From: Macquaria australasica
Taxonomy: Eukaryota > Chordata > Actinopteri > Centrarchiformes > Percichthyidae
NCBI GenBank assembly: GCA_005408345.1
Contig: SEMN01000007.1
Span: forward strand, 2,640,001 to 2,704,000
Reading direction: 5' to 3'
Length of the DNA: 64,000 nt
Position numbers and translations under genes: made by a program. The notes beneath the pieces were generated by a model. The model was not told the DNA's origin. It saw only the letters and a list, made by a program, of their open reading frames with translations, and did not search any database. This document shows positions 47,401 through 58,608 of the stretch, piece after piece. Within the stretch, counting starts at the first letter, position 1; the number at the start of each line of letters is the position of its first letter.

Positions 47401-49184
47401 CGCAAGATTAATTTGATTTTACTCTACAGTCCTATTTTTAGTAAATAATTTTCTGAAAATATTGCACATCTCATAGATGCATGAACACACAAGCAGATCA
47501 AGGCAGTAAAATACACACGAAACACCCTCTGGAGGTTGTGACATGAAGGTAAACAGATTTTCCTGTCAAAATATTCAATTTGGATCTCTTGGTGCTAACA
47601 CAACTGCCGATATGTGGAATTAAACACCCTGATAGGACTTTTTTCCCCATTTTTTCAGCTGACAATAAATGGTACCGTGCGGTGGTCCTGGAGGTTGGTG
47701 AGAATGAGATAAGTGCCATCTATGCAGATTACGGCAACACTGAGAAGGTGCCATTCTCCCGTATCTTGCCCATTCCCATGCACCTGCTGCAGCTGCCCTT
47801 TCAGATCACCCGCTGCACCCTCACTGGTAAGGCAGAAGGACTGTCATGCTTGTTCTCTGAGCTGCAGCATTTCACTCCCTCATACACCCCTTTCCCCCTC
47901 TCCTCCGTCTCTAGGTAAGGAACACTTCCCTGCAGAGATGCCAGAGGAAGTGCAGCAGATGTTTCAAGGCCTGCTGTTGAGTGGCGTCCTTGCCACTGCA
48001 CAGTCCTTCGATGGCTCTGCTAACGTGCTCTCACTCATTCTGCCCACCGAGAGGGGCGGGGGGCACCTCACCGCCATGATCTTGGACGCACTACAGGCCC
48101 AGGCCAAGAGTAATCCTTGCCAATTCACCACCCAGAAGGCTAACCAAACTGACAGCAGCACGACTACTGCCAGCACTACAGCTGTACCTGACTGCCCCCA
48201 GCCCAAGTTGATATCTGAAACCCAAATGGGGCCAGAAAATCCAACAGCTACCGCAACCCCAGAGCCGACACTCCAGACTCCCAAGCAGGAGAAAACGCCC
48301 TCTGCAGTGTCAGTCAATGGTTGGTCAAGTCACAATTTCACAGTGTGAAATGTCATTTTTTTAAATTCAGTTTCTAGTCTTTACTATTGCATTATACATT
48401 CAACAAAATATCCTAGCTAACTCAGTGTTTTTTGATATCATAATTTATGGTATGCATCATATCGCTTTCCTTAAAGTGCCTAATTAGGTTCAAATTAATG
48501 GAAAGAACAGCAGCAAGTAATGCTTATTTACATCATTGATAGATAGAAGTAACTGATTAATCAATTAATCTAAATAAATAAAAGATCCAGGATGTCTTGA
48601 GGTATAGTATGTGCTGAAATCCAGCAGCAGTTGTAATGATATTTTGTTTTTCAGAAGATCCAGTTCAAAAGATTATTGAGCAAATGGAGCCTCCATGTAA
48701 AACTGATACAAAAACTAATGGTACGTATGCTTTAAAACAACATGATCTGTGACTGCTTAACGTGAAATGTTTTTAAACTTTTATCACACTTTAGGCTGTT
48801 TGTCGTACTAAAATTACTTTGACTGTTCAAGATGGTATAGCATTAACCTGGCTTTCTATTTGAATCTCAGATCCTCAGTCCCCTGGCTGCTGCTGTCTGT
48901 GCCTGAAGACTAAGGTCAGGGCTGGTTTCACTGTTTTTATTTGTTATTTTATTTTGGTAGAACATTGTTTTTAGTTTGTAAAACTAGGAGTTAATGGCCA
49001 CATTGTACATACAGTGTGTCATACTTGTTAAGAAAAGGTTTGAGATGATGGGATGAGCAGCATTGAAATTTGAAGTGCAAACAGATAACATGTTTTTTGT
49101 TACCTTTCACAGGTTGACCACCTGGAACAGTTGTTGCAGCTGCAGCTTTCTCTCGTCACGCAGTTAGTGGGACAGACGAAATGA
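38437..49184 (+). CDS. tdrd1: Tudor domain-containing protein 1, complete coding sequence in 25 exons
   Basis: Exons: 38437-38593, 38766-38803, 38893-38953, 39351-39465, 39601-39667, 39803-39883, 39983-40162, 40278-40421, 40603-40768, 40909-40992, 41498-41674, 41765-41872, 42187-42357, 42729-42995, 43338-43469, 44017-44124, 44421-44588, 45020-45343, 45436-45552, 45641-45769, 47659-47826, 47915-48319, 48655-48720, 48871-48914 and 49113-49184 (TGA). They total 3549 nt and 1182 residues, in frame throughout; vertebrate TDRD1 is about 1180. Order: Pro-rich N terminus (MYRSFSP), MYND zinc finger (79-115), four extended Tudor modules with cores at about 234-281, 460-516, 686-741 and 932-987, a Ser/Thr/Pro-rich linker, a Cys cluster (CCCLC) and a short C-terminal amphipathic helix. 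From family knowledge, it is a germ-granule (nuage) scaffold that binds symmetrically dimethylated arginines of Piwi proteins in the piRNA ping-pong cycle. The chosen ATG has GCCGCC before it. An in-frame ATG at 38416 (seven codons longer) has a weaker context. It is head-to-head with ccdc186. Confidence 0.97.
38893..39465 (+). other. tdrd1: tdrd1 exons 3-4: MYND zinc finger
   Basis: The two exons encode all eight expected metal ligands: C79, C82, C90, C93, C99, C103, H111 and C115 (motifs CNYC, CKRC, YCSVVCQ, WKAHRHMC). This is the canonical MYND spacing, so the finger looks intact. In this family it is taken to mediate protein-protein contacts, for example with Pro-rich partners. The intron (38954-39350) falls between the second and third ligands. 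Confidence 0.93.
39983..40992 (+). other. tdrd1: tdrd1 exons 7-10: extended Tudor module 1
   Basis: Exon 7 encodes the upstream SN-like half (VEFYSPGRFFLLAQ, then PHVGEVCAVQFS). Exon 8 carries the Tudor core with WYRG (235-238) and YIDFGNEE (254-261). Exons 9 and 10 encode the downstream strands and linker. The aromatic residues and the Asn of the YxDFGN motif (N259), which in this family line the dimethylarginine pocket, are present, so ligand binding is plausible. Confidence 0.9.
41498..42995 (+). other. tdrd1: tdrd1 exons 11-14: extended Tudor module 2
   Basis: Four exons of 177, 108, 171 and 267 nt, all bounded by phase-1 introns. Exon 12 ends in APGTVCCAQFS, exon 13 holds WYRA (464-467) and YLDFGNSEEV (482-491), and exon 14 adds the downstream strands plus an Ala/Pro-rich linker (APAPAPV). 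The ligand-pocket Asn (N487) is conserved. The exon pattern is repeated in modules 3 and 4. Confidence 0.9.
43338..45343 (+). other. tdrd1: tdrd1 exons 15-18: extended Tudor module 3, atypical pocket motif
   Basis: Exons of 132, 108, 168 and 324 nt with phase-1 borders throughout. Exon 17 encodes WYRA (690-693) and FVDYGYSMKV (707-716). The position that is Asn in modules 1, 2 and 4 is Tyr here (Y712), so this Tudor may bind dimethylarginine weakly or not at all. Exon 18 continues into a long polar linker that probably separates modules 3 and 4. Confidence 0.88.
45835..46135 (+). repeat. Dispersed repeat in tdrd1 intron 20 ('aagtgcttgaa' type)
   Basis: Repeated phrases ACGCTTGAATTC, CCTTGAAAAATGCTTGAT and, further on, CCTTGAAAGTGCTTGAAAAG with TGCTTGAACTTTA are typical of a common fish repeat. 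It helps explain why this intron is far longer than its neighbours (mostly about 90-500 bp). Confidence 0.4.
47016..47042. repeat. (CG)n(CA)n microsatellite in tdrd1 intron 20
   Basis: A short alternating GCGCGCGC tract joined to about nine CA units. Alternating purine-pyrimidine runs of this type can adopt Z-DNA. Confidence 0.9.
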
Positions 49185-50034
49185 GATATTTATCAAGTAC
49201 ATAACTTCATAGTGTTGTTCGCCAAACTTGTTGAAATCAAGCCTGTTGTGGGTTTTTTTTTTTTTTTTTTTTTTTCCAGACCATGTTTCTTTAAAACAAG
49301 TTAACTCTGAATCTGGCCTCCAGAAGCGGCCACCCAGCTTGTAATTTGAATTTAGTCACCTTATTCCAGAAGTTGCCATCCAGCTTTTAATTTTGCCTTT
49401 TAATTTTAATTTTGTGTCCTTATCACTGATTTTCTACTCTGTTCAGGGCTTTGTTTTTAACCTGTGGTTAAATTCCAGTCACTTTTTAACTTTTTAGGTT
49501 TCAATATTTCTTAAGGTTTTCCGAAAAAATGCTTAATGCACTTGTTAGGTTTGTTAAAGTTGGCGACAAAGAAAAAGATGTTAAACCTCAATTTATCCAA
49601 GTGTGTGTTTGTCTCCTGTAAGTGTTGTGGGGCGCATGCTGTGCTGCCATCTGTTCTTTTGTTCAGTCCTAATCACCTGTTCAGGTGGGATGTCCAGCCT
49701 GATTGATTTATGTTTGACGTGTGTTTCAGTTTTTACATAAAGGTTCTGTGACATAAAGAATAGAAAATGAATGCAGTGAAGTGATTTTTATTTTGTGACG
49801 TTTTGGTGGGCTGAATTTGAGTTTGGACAATTTAGCTTTGTGCAAAGCCAATGTAAAAAAGTTGTATTACTTCATGATACATTCCTCTAGTTCAGACGAG
49901 ATAGACATTTAACTCTAAAGGAAACTCGAGTGCCAGATATGCTCAGTAAAAAAAATATATAAATACTATGGTAAATTACAATAATAGGAAAAAATGTACA
50001 TATGTAAAGCAAATGTGGGGAAGTGAAAGCCATG

Positions 50035-50040
50035 AATAAA
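50035..50040 (+). terminator. tdrd1: Candidate tdrd1 polyadenylation signal
   Basis: AATAAA 850 nt after the tdrd1 stop, followed 40-55 nt later by a GT-rich stretch (GGTGTGTCAGTGTT), the usual order of cleavage signals. The implied 3' UTR (49185 to about 50060) contains a run of 23 T (49253-49275). No earlier canonical AATAAA was seen, but variant signals exist. Confidence 0.5.
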
Positions 50041-50479
50041 AGTACTTTTGTAGATTATAAGCAATGGTCAAAGTGCATAAAGGTGTGTCAGTGTTATGAC
50101 TATGACAATACGTCTTTTACAGTGAATTAATTTCTCTTGGAGATAAAGAGAAAAAAATCTTACGAGAGTACCAATGGGAACAGTTTGCGATGCGTCTTGG
50201 TCCCTCCCTGTGTGGGATGAGAGGAGGACAAATTAAACCCTACCGGCGCAGGTACATCAGAGGTGGGCATGGCGAGTAGGTGGGGTCGCTGCTCTCCTGT
50301 CCGGAGCAGAAATCCCCAGTGGAGCAGACCAGTGCGGAAACCAGGAGGTGTGGGGAGCCGGTGAGGACCACTTTCTGAAAGAATAAATTCAAAGGACAGG
50401 ACTGTGAACAGCGCATGGTAAGCGAAAAGATAGTGTCTCATGGAGGAAAAGCCAGAGTTGGTATATTTTACGAGCCTAC

Positions 50480-50722
50480 ATGGCGGAACCTGCTACAGCG
50501 CAGCATGTCATGGCTTCGGATGGACTTATTTTTGGGTATCTTAATGATTTTGCCTGTTGTGACTTGAAACTGGCTTCTATTGAAACAGATGAAAAAGTTA
50601 CAGTACAGTCATGTAAAGTAGCCGAGCATCGACGGATTTTCGTACATTTAAAAGTTGAAGGAAATGTGATGGAAGTTCGTCGATGTGATTTATTTAAAGA
50701 AAACGTAACATTACAACCATGA
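50480..50722 (+). CDS. Unrecognised 80-codon single-exon ORF between tdrd1 and vwa2
   Basis: An ATG-to-TGA ORF of 80 residues starts MAEPATAQHV and ends KENVTLQP. The start is embedded in CATGGCGGA, which also fits the YY1-type element often found just downstream of a transcription start, and the preceding 250 bp are GC-richer than their surroundings. I recognise no domain, signal peptide or membrane segment. It has 4 Cys and mixed charge. The antisense frame is also open over the same stretch (83 codons), which weakens the coding case. It could be a small intronless gene, a first exon, a retrocopy fragment or chance. Confidence 0.25.
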   Translation: MAEPATAQHVMASDGLIFGYLNDFACCDLKLASIETDEKVTVQSCKVAEHRRIFVHLKVEGNVMEVRRCDLFKENVTLQP

Positions 50723-53533
50723 TGCACCTACAGGGAGCCTATAAGAGAAGAAAAGTCTAAAATACAAGTCCATAGGAAAACTGCTGATAACTAGACCAAA
50801 AAACAGCGGGTGTTACTCGTAAAGCATTTCTTGAACTCCATCCACTTACTACTTAGAGGCTGACACGCATCAATTTGAGTAAACCTCGTCTGCAGTTGCA
50901 TGTCAAGGTCATAACCTCTGGCCCTCCTTCATAAACCTTCCTCGACCCTTGACACTTTCAAGAGTGACCAGATGGAAGATAACAGGCTAGAAGTTAAGCA
51001 GCAAGCAAAATAAACATGTTTAAATGAACAGATTTATGTGTAAGAGCATGCCTGTGTGTGTTACTCTGTCTGACTTTGTCCTCGATATCTGCACTCAGGT
51101 CTTTTTAATTTGGGTTTGTCATTTATATTGCAGACAGGCAGCTTTTATAGATTATTGTGAAGTTTCATTACATTAGATTTGGTTTTTAATTCAGTTTCTT
51201 AGTAGTTTAAAAATGTAATTACCCACTGGAGACTGGGGCTTTCCATCCTCTGTGTGTGGTTGCCAGCTTGCTCTTGCACCACATTCCCATGCTTAAATAC
51301 ACACCAAGGTATTTTGAATAATGGTTAGTTGTGGCTTTTGATCAGACAGTTGTCACATTGTGGGAACAAAAAGTTTCCACATTTGTTCTTCAGTTGTTTT
51401 AAAAAGTGTTGTTTCAAGTGACGCACTCTGAAATAATTTAAACTCTTGTGGATGTTTCTCAAAGTGACACACCTCCAAGTACAGGTTAGGAGATCTTAGG
51501 ATTTTGTATGAAGCTGGTCCAAAAACTAGCACTCCTTTGTAATTATACACTACAGAGTGGAGGCACTTTCGAGCCTGCCAACCGATTCAAAACAGACGGC
51601 ACATCCGTGGCTTAGGCCTTCCTTTTTTTAAAGGTGGTTAGATTTCCAGGAATGTTCCAGTTTTTAATGTTATCCCCGTAGATAAGGACTGATGGCCCAA
51701 AGTATTACGTTAACCATCTCAAGTCAGAAATCACTCAAATTTGACCTCACAAAATGACCCTGCTTTGGCATCAGCGTCATTGCTGATTTTGATTTTCAGT
51801 GACACATTTTGAGTCTAGAAAGTGAGATGGGAACATGTAGAGCTTTGCTCTTTTAGTTTAGCTAGGACCAAACGTCCAGCCAGACAGAGCAGAAAGGTGT
51901 TCACTGACAGGCAGAAAGTGAGGAAAGATGAGGGGTGGAAGGATCCAGAAGAATGCTTGTGAAGAGGGAGCCAATATTGAGACAGGTGTGTGCAGTGCAC
52001 GTGTGTGTGTTTTATATGTAGGCATGCATGACTGCTTTCTCCTACAAGCATGTGTGTGTGTGCAGTGCACGCATTCAACGCTGCGCCCTCCCTGGCAGTA
52101 ATGAAATCTCTTGTCCTCGCGGCGTGCCAGCGAGTGCACAAATAGAGCATCAATAGCTCCTGGCGATGTTTATCAGCGCCGGGCTTCTCAGACAGCCGCT
52201 GCATGTCAGCTCTGCAGATCTGTATCGCAGACACACAGACTCCTCTTAAGGAGAGGCTTCATCCTACACACAATCCTATCTCTGTCTCAGAAATACACAC
52301 AGCTTTACCTGTAGGGAGGCTTTCTCTGGCACATCCGTCCTCTTTACACAAACACACACACACACACACATGCAAACACACTTCAGCCACAGACAGGATA
52401 TTACAGCCAAGCTTATCAGCAGCCAGAGTTAATCAAACCTTATCTGCAGCCCCCCAACTTCTTATGAGTGCCCAGCAATGAGCGTACAGAATAAGGCAGG
52501 TGGGGTTGTTAATCCCTGATTTAGATGTCAGGCTAATGGAACAATTAAGAAGTTATATTGTTCACTCAGTTAACAGTTAATCAGGTACACCTGTGTAATT
52601 GAATGGGATTTGATAGAACAGCCTTGCTTTAATTCCTATCTTTGTGAAGCTTATAATAGTCCGTACTTATATACGTATTAGACTGTTTTTAAATGTTTCT
52701 GTCCACCCTTATTCACATACAGGAGGGGGACAGACTATTTAAAATGCATGTCAATATACTTTAATGGAATTCAGTACACTATAATCACTAAGAGGACAAA
52801 CACTTGCACTTTTACGGCCCTCGTTGCATACAAATGGTGCTTTCTTATAGGCTTCGATGAAATCTTGATGGTCCACATGCTGGTGTCAAGTCAGTGAAAT
52901 ATGTGTCTGTGTGTGGATAACTTTGTATAGTGAAGGTACATTCCAGTGGGCTGAGTTAATGAGGCGTCCTTTTTGTATCCTGTCTGACCTGTGCATTGTG
53001 GTAACATTTGTGAAACGTGCTGTAGAAAAAAACTGATTGGTCCGTGGGGAATAATAACCATAGCCAAATTATCCTAATGTGCAGAACTCAGACCACAACC
53101 AGACTTCAGCAGTGTCACTGAAATGCAGTCATAGCACCAGGTGCAGTTTTATTAACACCAACATCCTGGTGTTCCTCCATGGTAGCTGTCAGAAATCAAG
53201 CATCTCTTCACTGAGTTGTCTTTGAAAGGTCGAGGCTCCACCTACACTTAGCTGTGAAAACATGGTAAGGGTGTACTCAGGTTACTACTTTACCACTTGA
53301 TTCACCTGGTCAAGAAGTAAATGTGGCCTGTGGCTAACGTTTTCCTTCATTAACCGTCTGGTAAGGCTACACTGAACTCACTTCACTTCTCCCCTGTCCT
53401 TTTTGCTTTGCTTGCTTGCACTTCTGGAGTTGTGAACCACAACTCCAGGAATTTTGGACAAAAAGGAATGTTGTTTTTCTTTTCAACTTGATTATAAGCA
53501 TCCAAAAGGAAAACAAAAATAGTATTTTGTCTT

Positions 53534-53830
53534 TCTGAGGGTCAGGACTCCCAAGGGGTACCAAGATAAATCTGAAGGGTCATGAGATGACTGAAGGGAT
53601 AAGAAAGAAAAAAAGGTTTCTATTGCACAAAATTCTGTTTATTTTCTAGAATTTTAGCTTTTTTTTCTTGAGAACAATGTGAATGAAAGCCTGTAAAAAA
53701 TAAACTTCAAATGAAACAATATATAAACAAAAACTCACTCTTATGTCCACACTAACACCATAACCTCTGGTAAGGGGTTACAAGCAATATATTGCTTCAT
53801 TTTAAGGGGTCATAAGGTTGGGAACCTCTG
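53534..53830. mobile_element. Dispersed repeat just upstream of vwa2 exon 1
   Basis: Contains TGAGGGTCAGGACTCCCAAG, AAGATAAATCTGAAGGGTCA and, at the far end, AAGGGGTCATAAGGTTGGGA followed by ACCTCTG. These match in order the blocks of the repeat at 4481-4790. It ends about 125 bp before the vwa2 start codon, so it may overlap the promoter or 5' intron. Confidence 0.65.
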
Positions 53831-53954
53831 CTGTGCACACTCCTGTCTCACATTTTTCCTCAATAACTCTCACCTCTCCTCTGCTCTTTGGTGTATTTTG
53901 TTCCTTCTTTTTGCTAAGTGTGTGCCTTTTGTTTATCGTTCCAGGTGTACCGAC

Positions 53955-56900
53955 ATGCACCCGGATATCCATCTCTCCCTCCTCTTCACGCTGCTGCTTC
54001 TTCAAGGTCGGTTGATTGATTTTATTACTGTTTTGCATTCAGTTTCAGTTGAGGAGAGCATTCTGCACCTCTCTGGTATTCAGAGCCATTGGATCAAGAA
54101 CTCTTCTAATTACTGATATGGAATGTTTTTAATGTACCAACATCATTACTAATCTTTCTTTAGTTACTTAAAGAAATCGTTCAACATTTTGGAAAATAAG
54201 CTTGTTTGCTTTTTAAAAAAACGAATTAGATGAGAAGATTGATGCCTTGTATGGTCAATTTGAAGCTACAGCCAGCAGCCTGTTAGCTTAGCTTAGCATA
54301 AAGACTGGAAACAGGGGGAAACAGCTAGCCTGGCTCTGTCCAGAGGCACTAGTTTGTGTTTATGAACCTCAGCACTTTAAAATGGGCCCTTTCAGGGTTA
54401 GTGTTTGACTAAAGTTGAGATGAATATTGATGAAATTGCATATTTGAGGTTTAAGGCGATAAATGTGTGAGGCTTCACTGATGCTCCTCTGGTCAACCTG
54501 AGATTCTTAACGAGATATTTTACTGCTTAAACCTATCAAGTCTCCAGCGCTGAAGAATTCCCATTATCTTCTTCCTGCCTCCTGTGCTTAAAATACTGCT
54601 TGTTTCCAGTCAAGTCAAATTTTGCATCAGTTTTATAGCATATCTTCAGGACCTGAGAGTATCGGTATTTGCCTGAGGGGAGAGGTGGGAGTCGTGGGGC
54701 AATATAACCTTTGAGTTGTTTTCAAAAATGACAGCTTTAGCACCATCTGAAGTATTTATTAGTGGCCGTTTAAAGACTTTGAGCTTGAGCAAACCAGACT
54801 GTTTCACCTTGTCAAGACGCCCCTCTTTCCTCCTGTGCTGACAACACAGATAACATGTTGCAGCGCTTCACCGGCTAAGACATCCATGTAATCCAGCCTG
54901 TCAAATTAAAAATCCCAGATAGGTAGAAGCTGATCCTATTTTTAATCTCTGATTTCAAGGGAAGACTCCTTTTATCTCCCAGACTACATTGGGGTTAATG
55001 CTAATTAGACAAAGACATTTTCATTCACAGACATTAAAGATGCACACAGTCATTTTGCTAGAGGCACTGAACAGACAGACTTTTTGTTCAGAGCAGTGGG
55101 GCCCCGCTGACCATGAGAGAGCAGCTTGCCAAGACCCGAAACTTTCCCTGTCAGGAGGACTTTGGGGGCTGGACTGACGTTGGAATTAGGGGCAGATGAA
55201 AGGGTCAGCACTGAGAAAAGGTGGGAACCTAGGCCTCTCGGTTGCAGGTGGTACTTTTCTTTAACGATATGTGTTCTGTTGGATTTTACACTTGAATGTT
55301 TCCTGACCTCATGCAGTTTGCTCCTTCCCTCCAATGAATGAATGATGCTGGAAGACAGTTAAAGAGGGATGTGAAGTCAGTGGTTCTTTTTTCTCTGAAA
55401 TGCAATGTTCAAATTACATCAACATAAGGTTTTTAGTTTTAGTGAAGTGAACTGATTTTACTATTTAATGTGCATGAATATAATAACTTCTCTCAAAAAA
55501 ATGTATTGTTGCAGTTTGCTGCATCTCCCTCATATTTGTCAGTAGCAGTTACCTCCAAGGACCTCAAATGTGACCAAAAATTGTCAAGAAGTCATGGAAA
55601 CACAGGAGCATCTTGGTGGTGGAAGATAAAAATGACCTGTGCAACTGCCCTGACGCCCTGACTGCAGCCATGCTTAGCAGAGGACCATCTCTCTGTCCAT
55701 CAACTGAAGGGAAGACACCTGAGAGGTGACCCGAGCCAGCTGATCTCCCTCCTCTGCCTCGGTCACCGCCAGCTGAACATGTCTCAGCGGGATGCTCGTG
55801 TCTGCTCTCCTGACCGACACTCGCCTTCTCCAACACGTATCACATCCTCATGTTCGTGGCAGATCAAAGGCATCAAATGAAATGGTTGCATATGCACTTA
55901 TAGTTGGAAAGATTGCCACAGATCTCATCCTATTTGACACTGAAAGCAGTTAATTCAGTGCCTGAAGTGGTCATGATGACAGTCAAGAGCTATAAATGAG
56001 CTATGACTAGTTTAGGGCTGTAACAATTAGTTGATTAATCAATCGGATGATCGATGAATCATTTAAGTGGCTTATCAAGGAAAAAAGCAGCGCAGAATTA
56101 CCATTTCTTGATGTTTTAAGACTAAAACATGAATTGTAAAAATAATTGTTTTAGCCATATATAATCCTAGCTAATTTCAATTTTAGTAAATTAATGTTTT
56201 TGTTGATATTTGTACAATGAAAAAAACCCATTCCATATGACAAATAAACCACTAAAAGATTACTATTAAAAGTAGTCTGTGTTAAGTAGCAGCTGATGTT
56301 TTTCATAATTCATCTTTTAATTTCTTTACTATCATTCATGTTACTGATAAAATGGGTTACATTTACACTTCCCACAAAAACACATTATTGTCAACCTATG
56401 CCATATTTTTTTCTCCCCAACCCTCAGTGACAGAAAGATGAGCAGAGGAGGAGGACGAAGTCAATGTTACCAGCACTAAATTCTCTGTCGCAGACTTGCC
56501 CTTATTTCTGTTGAACTTTTGTACATGGAAGCTTTCTTTGATCTTTCTGTCACCTTTGTTGTTTTGCTCTTTTGACACTTGAAGAAGTCACCACAAGACA
56601 TATCACCAATTTTAGCTAATTAGCAGGCGCTCAATCAACAACAACGAGGCGGACAGCCTGAAGCACTACAGCAAAGTTGACGGGAGCAAACTGACAATTT
56701 TCCCCTGTATTCTGACTGAAGAGAAGGACTGTGCTGTTCAGAGAGCGGGATCTGTTTTAATGTGGGGATGCATGTTTGTAAAATCACTCAAGCGCTCCGT
56801 CTCCGTGCTGGACAAATGCCTCTGTGACTCGTTGGGGTTACCGGGGACAACAAGGTTTTTTCTGAACAGGAAATCACGTCCCTCGCTGCTCTCTGGGCTG

Positions 56901-58569
56901 TACGTACGTGTGCCTGAATAGAGCAACGTCCTTTCAGTGAATGGAGTGAAAGAATGGTTTTCTTCACTTGTCCACTCACATTAGCTTTGAATACTTAATT
57001 ATCCCTCACAGATGGGGTCAAGTGGGAGTCGGTGAACTGTACTGGCTTCAGGGACAGCACCCTATTTATTATTTTTCTTTACTTTTCCTGAAGGCTCTAA
57101 TGAAGGTTTTAGAATGACACTAAGTAGATACAGTCAACATGCAGAAGAGCTGAGGTTGAGTTGAGATCCTGCTTAATTTTGTTGTCTATTTTCAGAGTTT
57201 TAATTTACAGGAGAAAAGCAAAGATGAGAGAAAAAGTATAACTTTGTGTTGCAGAGTTAGTTTTCATTAGTTTTTTTCTAACTTCCTCTCCTTTTAATCA
57301 TCTTCCAATCCCTCAGATTTATCTTGTGTGGGCCCTAAACCCCAGATTGGGAACCACTGATTAACATGTCATATTAGAATACAGGTAGCCTAGACACCAA
57401 TTTTCTGTGTAATAAATTATGTTTCTTTAATGTTATTCTTGATAAAAACATCACCTGTGCATGTTGTGTACGGCTTTGTTGTGCACTGATGGATATGGTT
57501 GGCCTAACTACTGTATCTAAATGTCATATGTTGGCGCCATGCATGTGCATGATACTGTGCATGTACAGTATGTGTGGACATTTGACTGACCTCTGTGTTG
57601 TTTGTCCCTCCCAGTCCAGCAGGGCACCTCGGTGCAGGAGATCCAAACCGGCCATGAGAACATCATAAAGATCAACTCAGCAGGAGAAAGTGAGTACCTT
57701 ACTGAAACCACGTTCATCATGACAAAATGGTAAACAAATGATAAAACTTAAGAAGGAGGTTGTGGTGAAGGAAGGAGCTGTGACAACACATGATATACGT
57801 GAGTGTATCAACACTGTAACAGTGAGAAGTGTGAGTTTAAAATAGTGGTGCTATAAACCTGCATGCATGTAATTGGACGTTAGCAGTCAGCTGATAGCCA
57901 CACAGTTGGTAAATGTGCCAGTGAAGCTTGAATGAAACAGCTGATGCCGCTCGGCGAATGCAAGCGTAATGAGGCTAAAGTGACAGACTGTGCAGGATCT
58001 GATGTAGACAGAGTTGTACAAACATTTTAAAGTACGATGCAGTTACAGTACGTTATACTAAATAGCTAATAAATAGTGAGTTAGAGTGACAAGACTTTAT
58101 AGAATCCTTTGAGGTGATGGGTGGTCTTTTTAGCCTGGTGTCTGTGTCACAGCCCAAAGTGTTTGGAGGTGACTTTCCCACAAGCAGACAGACAGACGGC
58201 ACACTCTCTCCATCTCTAATGGCCCCCCTTCATGATCAGCTGCACAGTGCTGCTGTCATGTTAGAATGTGCCATGTTATTTATGTCACTAGCGAGAAAGA
58301 GTTTTTGCTTGGTAATGCTTTCGTGAGTGTGCTCCTGGGAAAAGAAAACGGAGCTCTGGCATGCTAAGCTGTTTTTCTCTTATTATGTCAAGGTATTATT
58401 TTCATCTGCAACAGCCCATTTGTTCACTAACCAGGATAATCCCATAATGCCCCTATAGAACAATAGAACAGGAGCTCTATGCCAAAAATGCAATGAAGAC
58501 AATGAATGAGTTTGGACCTACATCTTTATCTGGATATCCAGTGTGTTTAACTGTGTGTGTGCGCGCGCG

Positions 58570-58608
<39 letters not shown>

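Larger units (their letters stand above)
45436..48319 (+). other. tdrd1: tdrd1 exons 19-22: extended Tudor module 4 and C-terminal linker
   Basis: Exons of 117, 129, 168 and 405 nt, phase-1 borders. Exon 20 ends with GAACCAQFS, exon 21 carries WYRA (936-939) and YADYGNTEKV (953-962), and exon 22 ends in a Thr/Ser/Pro/Gln-rich stretch that looks disordered. The pocket Asn (N958) is present. Intron 20 (45770-47658) is the largest in the gene at 1.9 kb and contains a dispersed repeat and a CG/CA microsatellite. Confidence 0.9.
50041..53954. other. tdrd1-vwa2 intergenic region
   Basis: Contains the 80-codon ORF described separately, a GC-richer patch at about 50200-50480, CA/GT-rich stretches (51990-52080 and 52341-52370) and a dispersed repeat ending immediately before vwa2 (53534-53830). 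The vwa2 promoter and non-coding first exon should lie here, but I could not identify them. Confidence 0.5.

Noticed and set aside
47713..47914. Alternative frame before tdrd1 exon 22 (Cys/Pro-rich)
   Set aside because: Out of frame with exon 21; intron 21 (47827-47914) has proper GT and AG ends and the downstream part is exon 22.
47964..48317. 117-codon minus-strand ORF
   Set aside because: Antisense shadow of tdrd1 exon 22; no splice context or family match.
55564..55836. 90-codon minus-strand ORF in vwa2 intron 1
   Set aside because: GC-richer patch, but no recognisable motif, no splice partners and biased Gly/Arg/Ser content; likely chance or repeat.
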